Shown: positions 1-4,838 of the stretch, piece after piece | Layout: each line of letters starts with the position of its first letter | Numbering within the stretch: position 1 is the stretch's first letter | Assembly (NCBI GenBank): GCA_005888675.1 | Contig: VBBA01000136.1 | Location: 4,744 to 10,446, forward strand | DNA length: 5,703 nucleotides | From: Candidatus Bathyarchaeota archaeon | GTDB taxonomy: Archaea > Thermoproteota > Bathyarchaeia > 40CM-2-53-6 | Direction of reading: 5' to 3' | The notes under the pieces: generated by a model | Database searches by the model: none | What the model was told of the DNA's origin: nothing | The model's input: only the letters and a program-made list of their open reading frames with translations | Made by a program: the position numbers and the translations under genes

Positions 1-1314
1 TATGCAGGTCTTGCAGACCGTATTTTCAATGGACCTAGGCTGTCAGTAGATCTTACTCAATCTCCAACAGATTTGAGCATCGAAGGCCGGAACGGTCTTA
101 TTGCTAGCCGGAACCTCAACTGGCTGGCTTCTTCAGGAGAATTTGCGATTGTAAATTCTGCGCAGCAACGTAACGCCCTGTTTCTTCAAGCCGGAAGTAT
201 TCCAGAGTGGACACCTAGTGTATACGGGTCAGGATCAATAGGTCCACCGCTTTTCTCTTTTAGTAACCAAGGACCATTTGTGGGAAATGCCTCTCTTGAG
301 ACCTTTGTTCCCCAAGGAACCGGTGCTTACTGGAAAGCCACGAGATCGTTCACAACTCCTCTCGACTTGAGAGACTATGATTTTCTCAGCTTCTATTGGA
401 ACGGTAGAGCTGATGGAAAATCATACGTAGTCGAACTCTTGGGTCAATCTGGTAAAATCTGGTACTCATTCCAGGACTCTTGGGAGGCTTGGCACAGAGT
501 ACTCTTACCCCTTAAGATACAAGACGGAAGTCATAGCGTAGGAGGAGTAAACATTCAAAAAGTCTCAACGCTCTCGGACCTTAACCCCATAGAGGCATTA
601 ACGATAGGAAACGAAGCATCCAATCCTAGCGCACACGGAGTTTTCCTCATTGATGGCATAAGTTTCGATTCAGCACCCGCAGTCGATGTTCGAATTCAAA
701 CAACACTGTCTTCATTCGATATATCTGATGGAAAGACGACGTACGTCGTCTCCGCTAATAATTCAACACTTGAAATGAGTGGCTTAAGAGTCAGCTCAGG
801 AGAATCCTTAAGCAACTATTTTGGTAACATCTTGGCCAGGACCAATTATGATGCTGAGAACGGCTCTATCGTCCTCAATATCTCTTTGAGAATCCCTCCA
901 CCGGTCTATCCCTCCACTAATTCCAGCATAAGATTGAGATTAGATCCAATTTACTCGCAAACATCGAATGGGCTTTCGTTCCAGGGTGGTCAATTTTCAT
1001 TTGACAAGCCGATTCCACTGCCTTCGTTGCAAGCTAGGAATAATTCCGCGGAGGTCTTGGCGTGGTATCAAGATGATATACCCTACGCACTGCACCTGAG
1101 CGAGCGCAATCTGAACATAGTGTACTTGAACGTCTATCCTCTCATCAGAGCGTTAGCCGACAAGAGTCTTTCTCAGACAGCTATCGAGGCAATTCATGCC
1201 TCTGCCTCTGAAATTAATCTCCCGGTTGACAGATGTCCTAAACGGTGTAGCACTTTTTTCTTCACTAACGTTGAGCGGCAATCTGAATATCTTCGCACAT
1301 TCCGGAGTTCTTGA
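1..1314 (+). CDS. Large cell-surface protein, upstream reading-frame segment (5' end outside window, frameshifted near 3' end)
   Basis: The frame is open from base 1, so the gene starts upstream; the internal TTG at 73 is not a convincing start. I do not recognise the family. Numbering from the first codon, residues ~85-225 look like a beta-sandwich, carbohydrate-binding-module-like domain: alternating beta pattern, aromatic-rich (YWKATRSF, FLSFYWNG, WEAWHRVLLPL), ending in LIDGISFD. Residues ~348-382 (VLAWYQDD...NIVYLNVYPLI) resemble the strand pair that closes glutamine-amidotransferase-like or trimerisation domains in some glycosidases; this is only a resemblance. Repeated N-x-S/T sequons (NAS, NST, NIS, NSS) fit an extracytoplasmic location. 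The last ~30 codons (DRCPKRCSTFFF onward) are Cys-rich and unlike the rest, while frame +2 there continues the beta-rich style. I infer that this and the 1196-1915 frame are one gene with an extra base near 1213-1240. That the frame is coding is well supported; the function is not. Confidence 0.75.
   Translation, partial: YAGLADRIFNGPRLSVDLTQSPTDLSIEGRNGLIASRNLNWLASSGEFAIVNSAQQRNALFLQAGSIPEWTPSVYGSGSIGPPLFSFSNQGPFVGNASLETFVPQGTGAYWKATRSFTTPLDLRDYDFLSFYWNGRADGKSYVVELLGQSGKIWYSFQDSWEAWHRVLLPLKIQDGSHSVGGVNIQKVSTLSDLNPIEALTIGNEASNPSAHGVFLIDGISFDSAPAVDVRIQTTLSSFDISDGKTTYVVSANNSTLEMSGLRVSSGESLSNYFGNILARTNYDAENGSIVLNISLRIPPPVYPSTNSSIRLRLDPIYSQTSNGLSFQGGQFSFDKPIPLPSLQARNNSAEVLAWYQDDIPYALHLSERNLNIVYLNVYPLIRALADKSLSQTAIEAIHASASEINLPVDRCPKRCSTFFFTNVERQSEYLRTFRSS
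734..751. repeat. Perfect 18-bp palindrome inside the surface-protein gene
   Basis: AGACGACGTACGTCGTCT is its own reverse complement over all 18 bases; the match ends at the next pair (A733 against C752). It lies within codons reading K-T-T-Y-V-V-S, where alternating ACG and GTC codons help produce the symmetry. There is no nearby gene start, so an operator role is not obvious. It may be a protein-binding or modification site, or chance. Confidence 0.6.
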
Positions 1315-1915
1315 AAATGTCAAGAATGGAGTAATCTATTTGGATGGCCTCAAATTTGGGCCATTATCAGGGGACTTCTCTCTCCCGCTTTCTGACTTTG
1401 AGGGATCATCTATCACTGGACGCCTATCAGGGAGCTCCAGCTTGTATGCACACTTAGAGCTAGACAATGGAGCAATAGAAATCACCGGAAATGATTTGAA
1501 GCTCAATCTATCGCAACCTCCTCTAGTTATCACAAACAAGAGTCCGCACAATATTACAATCACGTTCCAAAGGGCAGACGTAGTAGCAAAAAATCTGAGA
1601 CTGCAATTCCACGGTCTTGGCAGTTTCTCAGATTTTTACCCTTTGGGTAATTTAGCTCCCTACTTCCAGTCTATTGGTCAACTAACAGAATCCAATGGTC
1701 AAACTAGTTTCGTCGTGAAAATGGGTGGTGGGACGTACTTAGCAGCTTACAACTTCAACACTAGTAAGTTCTACGAGCCGCTTGACCAACTGCGAGTATG
1801 GAACGAAATGGGCAGTCTATTGCTCAACGCCCGGCTGTTTGTTCTCGTCTATCTCGTTTTATTGGCGGTACAGCTCTCGATTGGACTTTATAGGCGTAAA
1901 CGGTTGCCTCGGTAG
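1196..1915 (+). CDS. C-terminal part of the same cell-surface protein, with membrane anchor (frame +2 continuation)
   Basis: Frame +2 is open from 1157 (after a TAG at 1154-1156) to the TAG at 1913-1915. The ATG at 1196 has no good ribosome binding site and lies inside the preceding frame, so it is probably not a real start. From about VLNGVALF onward the protein is Ser/Gly/Leu-rich and beta-patterned (LTLSGNLNIF, GRLSGSSSLYAHLELDNG), with sequons NKS, NIT and NTS, like the upstream segment. It ends with a single hydrophobic helix (ARLFVLVYLVLLAVQLSIGLY) and a basic tail RRKRLPR. That is a classic stop-transfer anchor with the bulk outside and the tail in the cytoplasm. The last 10 bases are also the first 10 bases of the tRNA-Thr gene. 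The substrate or ligand cannot be told from the sequence. Alternatively it could be a separate small anchored protein, but no signal peptide precedes it, so I prefer the split-gene reading. Confidence 0.7.
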   Translation: MPLPLKLISRLTDVLNGVALFSSLTLSGNLNIFAHSGVLENVKNGVIYLDGLKFGPLSGDFSLPLSDFEGSSITGRLSGSSSLYAHLELDNGAIEITGNDLKLNLSQPPLVITNKSPHNITITFQRADVVAKNLRLQFHGLGSFSDFYPLGNLAPYFQSIGQLTESNGQTSFVVKMGGGTYLAAYNFNTSKFYEPLDQLRVWNEMGSLLLNARLFVLVYLVLLAVQLSIGLYRRKRLPR

Positions 1916-2011
1916 CTCAGCGGCAGAGCGACGGCTTTGTAACCCCTGCCATGATCAGACAGGGCTCAAGAGAGCCGTAGGTCGGGGGTTCAATCCCCCC
2001 CCGGGGCTCCA
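1906..2011 (+). tRNA. tRNA-Thr(UGU), intron-containing, CCA encoded
   Basis: The full cloverleaf can be drawn. The acceptor stem GCCTCGG (1906-1912) pairs with CCGGGGC (2001-2007) with one U-G pair. The D stem is GCTC/GAGC, and the anticodon stem ACGGC (1931-1935) pairs with GCCGT (1974-1978). The T stem GGGGG/CCCCC encloses TTCAATC (1989-1995). U73 (2008) is followed by an encoded CCA (2009-2011). The anticodon TGT is at 1938-1940. U73 and the GCC...GGC acceptor end agree with archaeal tRNA-Thr identity. A 31-base intron interrupts the anticodon loop after position 37. The gene overlaps the upstream CDS by 10 bases on the same strand: that CDS's TAG stop forms tRNA positions 8-10. A TTTTATT stretch at 1857-1863 could be a TATA element giving a leader of about 20 bases, but this is weak; read-through from the protein gene is equally possible. 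No poly-T terminator follows on this strand. Confidence 0.95.
1942..1972 (+). other. Archaeal tRNA intron (31 nt, position 37/38) with bulge-helix-bulge
   Basis: Anticodon-loop bases TTTG (1936-1939) pair with CAAG (1967-1970) as the four-base central helix. Three-base bulges TAA (1940-1942) and AGA (1971-1973) lie on opposite strands. Cutting after the second base of each bulge gives an exon junction TTTGTA/AGCCGT that closes a normal seven-base loop. The intron body folds as CCCTG (1944-1948) with CAGGG (1960-1964). An extra C on one side and CT on the other loosen the inner end, so the motif is slightly relaxed. Splicing by the archaeal tRNA endonuclease is expected. Confidence 0.88.
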
Positions 2012-2030
2012 AAATTAATCAATAATTACT
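2012..2030 (-). terminator. Possible T-rich terminator for the minus-strand small membrane gene
   Basis: Read on the minus strand, this stretch is AGTAATTATTGATTAATTT, followed by another T, just after the TGA of the small hydrophobic gene (2046-2048). Archaeal termination often needs only a T-rich run. The T tract is interrupted and there is no hairpin, so support is weak. Confidence 0.25.
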
Positions 2031-2045
2031 CGCTCTGTTCGAATC

Positions 2046-2352
2046 TCACCTCTCATGGGGTTGGTTTCTAGGAGTGGCATATTGAAATGGAAAAGCGAAT
2101 GGGTTGATTATCAAAGTCGGCAATAAATACAGTGTGAGCACAAGAGGTACTAGTGAACCAACCAAAGCGAAGAAACCGAGAATCCCTCTGTGATATTCGC
2201 TCATAGAAACGAAAAGAAGCAATATGGAACTGATGAAAGCAATGGAACAACCAGATGCCTGAGAACAGACCCAAGATTGTGATGACTTTGAGGCTCCCCC
2301 ACAGCTCTGACCATCTTAACCGCGGATCCCAAGCACGTGTTTCAAAGGCCAA
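2046..2352 (-). pseudogene. Small two-helix membrane protein, frameshifted (unrecognised)
   Basis: A full AGGAGGT Shine-Dalgarno (2358-2364) stands five bases before a TTG at 2350-2352. This gives a start M-A-F-E-T-R-A-W-D-P-R-L-R-W leading into a hydrophobic stretch (LKVITILGLFSGIWLF). In that frame the rest loses its character (HCFHQFHIASFRFYERISQ...) up to a TAG at 2068-2070. One base over, the hydrophobic pattern resumes at once: IAFISSILLLFVSM, a polar loop SEYHRG, then ILGFFALVGSLVPLVLTLYL, ending NQPHER at a TGA (2046-2048). Skipping one base near 2244-2245 gives a ~101-residue protein with two long helices and a basic, Trp-rich N-terminus. I see no known family. An in-frame ATG at 2365-2367 is an alternative start but would include the Shine-Dalgarno. 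It lies 59 bases after the HIT gene, so it may be the last gene of that cluster. Whether it is a pseudogene or a sequence error cannot be decided here. Confidence 0.5.
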
Positions 2353-2357
2353 TCGTG

Positions 2358-2364
2358 ACCTCCT
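2358..2364 (-). promoter_or_regulatory. Strong ribosome binding site for the small membrane protein
   Basis: AGGAGGT on the minus strand, spaced five bases (CACGA) from the TTG at 2352. It is the most complete Shine-Dalgarno match I noticed ahead of a start in this window, and it decides the start and supports translation of this otherwise broken gene. Confidence 0.5.
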
Positions 2365-2411
2365 CATATCCAATCTTTGGTTCCGAGAAACTAACGCTAT
2401 CCGAAAAACCT

Positions 2412-2849
2412 CTAGGATCTCGTCTGAACCTGGGATTTGACCTTCCTGCCGAGCTTCTCCATCTCTTCCTTCCCAAGCTTCTTTCGATTCGGAAAAATGT
2501 CGCCCCCTGGACTTTCCTGAGAGAACCTTGGAATAATGTGGACGTGTACATGGAACACGTCCTGAGACGCTGCCTTGCCGTTGGACTGGCCGATGTTGAT
2601 CCCATCCGCTCCCACCGCTTCTTTCACACCTTTCATGACCTTGGCAACAGTCGCGAACAGGAGGCCGACCTCCTCAGGCGGCATCTGGTCTAGCGTAGCA
2701 TAATGTTTCTTGGAGACAACAAGCGTATGTCCCGGATTCAGAGGGTAAATGTCTAGGAAAGCAATCGAATGCTGATCCTCATAGACGATGTCCGCAGGCG
2801 CATGCCGTTCAATAATATTACAGAATATGCAATCCTCCGCACGGGTCAT
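2412..2849 (-). CDS. HIT (histidine triad) family nucleotide hydrolase/transferase
   Basis: At 145 residues with ATG start and TAG stop, it has the usual size of a single-domain HIT protein. The triad is VFHVHVHIIP at residues 98-107, H100-H102-H104; in the family the middle His (H102) forms the nucleotidyl intermediate. The N-terminal CIFC (C7, C10), with H49 and H100, matches the zinc site of many HIT proteins. FLDIYPLNPGHTLVVSKKH (residues 31-49) is the typical strand-turn before the active site, and N85 and N90 are in the expected nucleotide-binding region. Family members act in the cytoplasm on AMP-linked compounds (phosphoramidates, adenylylated intermediates or dinucleoside polyphosphates); the exact substrate cannot be read from sequence. 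It follows the cobalamin adenosyltransferase by 11 bases, with a possible AGGT ribosome binding site overlapping that gene's stop, so the two are likely co-transcribed and perhaps translationally coupled. Confidence 0.95.
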   Translation of the reverse strand: MTRAEDCIFCNIIERHAPADIVYEDQHSIAFLDIYPLNPGHTLVVSKKHYATLDQMPPEEVGLLFATVAKVMKGVKEAVGADGINIGQSNGKAASQDVFHVHVHIIPRFSQESPGGDIFPNRKKLGKEEMEKLGRKVKSQVQTRS

Positions 2850-2860
2850 TTTCTAGCGAC

Positions 2861-3400
2861 CTATTCGCGGACCCATTCTTCTTCAGAAAAGCCATCGAAT
2901 TTGTTTGCGAGTCTTGCGAGATCGAATAGTAGGGTGGACAGTCTGTTGAGATACCTGATAATTTCGGGATTGACCTCTTCTGATCTGGATAATGCAACAA
3001 CCGTTCTCTCAGCTCGTCTACACACCGCCCGGGCAACTTGCAACTGAGAACCAGCGATCCCCCCATTTGGGAGGATGAACCGGGTCAGCTTGGGAAGATT
3101 TGCAAACGTTGAATCTACAATCTTCTCGAGCCTGTCAACATGTTCCTTTCCAATTCGGGGGATCTTTGTCAATGTCTTGTCCGAAGCGAGGTCGCCGCCG
3201 AGGACGAATAGATCACTCTGCACCTTTCTAAGATTCTGATCTACAGCACCAGCATTGACTTTCAGGAATGCTCTCGCGGCACCGATCTGACTGTTCAACT
3301 CATCCACCGCCCCGTATGCTTCGACTCTCGCAGACTCTTTGCCAACCCTCTTGCCAGAGTAGAGGCTTGTCTCTCCCTTGTCCCCAGTTCTAGTGTACAA
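2861..3400 (-). CDS. Cob(I)alamin adenosyltransferase, PduO/MMAB type
   Basis: It transfers the 5'-deoxyadenosyl group of ATP to cob(I)alamin, making adenosylcobalamin, the cofactor of enzymes such as methylmalonyl-CoA mutase and class II ribonucleotide reductase. At 179 residues it matches the usual single-domain PduO-type length. Diagnostic segments are the ATP-binding N-terminal TRTGDKGET (3-11), GAVDELNS (30-37), RFILPNGG (107-114), RAVCRRAERTVV (124-135) and RYLNRLSTLLFDLAR (149-163). The LPNGG form resembles the LPSGG of the human MMAB enzyme more than the LPGG common in bacteria. The start is a TTG (3398-3400) ten bases after the nre stop, with AGGT about seven bases ahead; the MYTRTGDKGET beginning fits the family, so no N-terminal residues appear to be missing. 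It sits between nre and the HIT gene in a close minus-strand cluster. No cobalamin riboswitch is visible, and as an internal operon gene none would be expected. Confidence 0.95.
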   Translation of the reverse strand: MYTRTGDKGETSLYSGKRVGKESARVEAYGAVDELNSQIGAARAFLKVNAGAVDQNLRKVQSDLFVLGGDLASDKTLTKIPRIGKEHVDRLEKIVDSTFANLPKLTRFILPNGGIAGSQLQVARAVCRRAERTVVALSRSEEVNPEIIRYLNRLSTLLFDLARLANKFDGFSEEEWVRE

Positions 3401-3410
3401 TCTTACCTAG

Positions 3411-4694
3411 CTAAGCTCCTTTTCGGCTCATTGTAAACTGATCCAGCGGCAACTGTCGTTTGTAATGGTTTACAAGCTTACTGGAGACGATCCACGAACG
3501 CAGCGGAATGCTCAATCTTTGACCAACCTCCGACAACGAGGCTTCTAGGCTGCTCGAGACAATTGGTTGGCCGGACAATGCGCGACGAGCGAGTTCACGG
3601 AATCTCCAGACACCGAGAGGTACCCAGTCACGATCAACTTCCAAAAATGCTATCGCCCCGGCCTGTCGATGCTCACGTTCCAGGAATTCTAGTATTGGAA
3701 GTTTGACCGCATGATATGCGCCAGCGATGTTAGACGGATAGTCCCGCCTCCCAATGTGAAACTCGTGATCACTATAGACTTGTGGCGTGGATGCTGTGAG
3801 CCATCCCTCAAGTGCCTCGTACATCCAAGCGGTCGGCAGTAGAAGAACCTGTACATTATTCCCCAGGGCTTCGGCTCCATAGACTCTGAAATCTCCAAGC
3901 TGGGGAAAGTCTCGTACTCGGTCGAGTATAGACTTCCCAAGAATATCGTCGACTGCTGTGATACTCCATTCCGTCGGAACGAGTCTACGGTTCTTGAAAA
4001 CTCCGAGTTGTCCGACAGAGAACACTCGTGTAATCTGTTGCTGTGACACTCCTCTCTCGTAGAGTGAGAAAATTCCCTCCTGCGTGCCGATGTCCCGGTC
4101 AGAAGTGACCTTCTCAACAGGACGTGGAACATGCGTATTTTCGGTAAGCATCATCTTCTCTATGGATCCCGATGGACCGTGCGGAGCACTCCGCGGAAGA
4201 ATGTAGATTCTAGCCTGGGGTTTCTTGGTAAGATGAAGTTCTGTCTCCGTCGGTGTCCTGGCAAGCGCTAGCTCCTGGACCAAGGAGAGCGTACGATCAG
4301 GGTTCCTGGCATCCGCGACTTTGACCCGGGTTTTTCCTCTCACTAGGCTGAATCGGTATGTTACTAGATCGTCGATCGAGGTGTCGAGCCATCTTGACGG
4401 ATCGTCCAGAATCGCCGCGTCGCCTATTCCATCGATGGAGGGTAGGATTGGCACAGGTGGCCCTGCACGAAGGAATGGATAGTCGGCACTTCCAAGGAAG
4501 ACGCCAGGGGGAGACGGTCCGTTGAAGACCGTCTTGTTGACTGCTCTCTCGATCTCGACGAGACCTTTCGCCCGCTGGTAGACTGGGCATAAGCTTGGGT
4601 TCTGGATGCACACCAATCTGTTTCCATGGCAGACTTGGCAGCCAGCCTCTCGTCTCGATTCTCCACTCGGCGCTCGATAGAGCCTCGATTGCAA
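3411..4694 (-). CDS. nreA: Archaeal Nre-family DNA repair protein (NreA-like)
   Basis: The 427-residue protein matches the Nre family (Nre N- and C-terminal domains, formerly DUF650/DUF651). It has an N-terminal four-Cys zinc-finger-like cluster, C19-x2-C22-x6-C29-x6-C36, then the family segment GPSPPGVFLGSADYPFLRAG (59-78) and a Ser/Trp/Asp region ending VTYRFSLVRGKTRVKV. NreA of Haloferax volcanii is known to help survive DNA damage and to carry a C-terminal PCNA-interacting motif. Here the C-terminus has QLPLDQFT (414-421), which fits QxxLxxF but has Thr where a second aromatic is usual. The start is TTG at 4692-4694; an in-frame TAG at 4701-4703 rules out extension, and TAGGA (4699-4703) serves as Shine-Dalgarno. 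An ATG at 4705-4707 is one base out of frame and would join only if the five-A run had four. It leads a cluster with the adenosyltransferase (10-base gap) and HIT genes. The family call is firm; the NreA versus NreB subtype is less so. Confidence 0.92.
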   Translation of the reverse strand: MQSRLYRAPSGESRREAGCQVCHGNRLVCIQNPSLCPVYQRAKGLVEIERAVNKTVFNGPSPPGVFLGSADYPFLRAGPPVPILPSIDGIGDAAILDDPSRWLDTSIDDLVTYRFSLVRGKTRVKVADARNPDRTLSLVQELALARTPTETELHLTKKPQARIYILPRSAPHGPSGSIEKMMLTENTHVPRPVEKVTSDRDIGTQEGIFSLYERGVSQQQITRVFSVGQLGVFKNRRLVPTEWSITAVDDILGKSILDRVRDFPQLGDFRVYGAEALGNNVQVLLLPTAWMYEALEGWLTASTPQVYSDHEFHIGRRDYPSNIAGAYHAVKLPILEFLEREHRQAGAIAFLEVDRDWVPLGVWRFRELARRALSGQPIVSSSLEASLSEVGQRLSIPLRSWIVSSKLVNHYKRQLPLDQFTMSRKGA

Positions 4695-4698
4695 TTTT

Positions 4699-4703
4699 TC
4701 CTA
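4699..4703 (-). promoter_or_regulatory. Ribosome binding site deciding the TTG start of nreA
   Basis: TAGGA on the minus strand lies four bases before the TTG start. Because a TAG stop occupies 4701-4703 in the same frame, the first usable start is this TTG, and the site supports it. Confidence 0.45.
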
Positions 4704-4750
4704 CCATGCAAAGGAGTCAGGGTAAGGAAAAGCCTTTCAAGCTTCAACTC

Positions 4751-4766
4751 TCCCTAAACACAGGGA
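4751..4766. repeat. Inverted repeat TCCCT-n6-AGGGA in the divergent promoter region
   Basis: Two perfect 5-base arms (4751-4755 and 4762-4766) flank AAACAC. The position, between two divergent genes and just ahead of the weak TATA candidate, suits a regulator site. Arms this short are expected by chance fairly often. Confidence 0.3.
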
Positions 4767-4829
4767 AACTTTCTAACCGGACGTGGGGATACCAACTATG
4801 ATTCAGTTCCCGATGAATCCGCGAGAGTC

Positions 4830-4834
4830 GAGGA
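4830..4834 (+). promoter_or_regulatory. Ribosome binding site of the AmrS gene
   Basis: GAGGA ends four bases before the ATG at 4839-4841. Together with the family-typical N-terminus it fixes this start; the frame is open further upstream but I found no ATG, GTG or TTG in frame back to about 4761. Confidence 0.55.
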
Positions 4835-4838
4835 CCAC

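Larger units (their letters stand above)
4695..4838. promoter_or_regulatory. Divergent intergenic region between nreA and the AmrS gene
   Basis: These 144 bases must hold the promoters for nreA (leftward) and probably the AmrS gene (rightward). I see no strong archaeal TATA box on either strand. The best rightward candidate is GGGAAA followed by CTTTCTAA (about 4763-4776), which would give a start near 4800. Leftward, GAAAGG followed by CTTTTC lies about 38 bases before the TTG. Both are weak. A short inverted repeat TCCCT-n6-AGGGA (4751-4766) sits in the middle and could be an operator. Confidence 0.3.

Noticed and set aside
1196..1210. Tandem GCCTCT repeat at the internal ATG as the cause of the frameshift
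   Set aside because: The unit is six bases, so gain or loss of a copy would not change frame.
1336..1563. Minus-strand 75-residue frame
   Set aside because: It lies opposite the C-terminal part of the surface protein, with no ribosome binding site or recognisable domain.
1887..1892. TTTATA as the TATA box of the tRNA gene
   Set aside because: It is centred only about 16 bases before the mature 5' end, so a normal start (~26 downstream) would fall inside the tRNA.
1782..2018. Plus-strand 78-residue frame running through the tRNA
   Set aside because: It crosses the whole tRNA gene and is a by-product of the tRNA and the end of the surface-protein gene.
2038..2046. TTCGAATCT resembling a tRNA T-loop, possible second tRNA or attachment remnant
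   Set aside because: The flanking bases do not pair as a T stem and no acceptor or anticodon arm is nearby on either strand.
2337..2693. Plus-strand 118-residue frame
   Set aside because: It is antisense to the HIT gene, whose triad and zinc residues are intact; the composition is low-quality.
4297..4707. Minus-strand 136-residue frame starting at an ATG 13 bases upstream of the nreA start
   Set aside because: It overlaps the well-supported Nre frame, is Arg/Ser/Trp-rich without family features, and has no ribosome binding site before the ATG.
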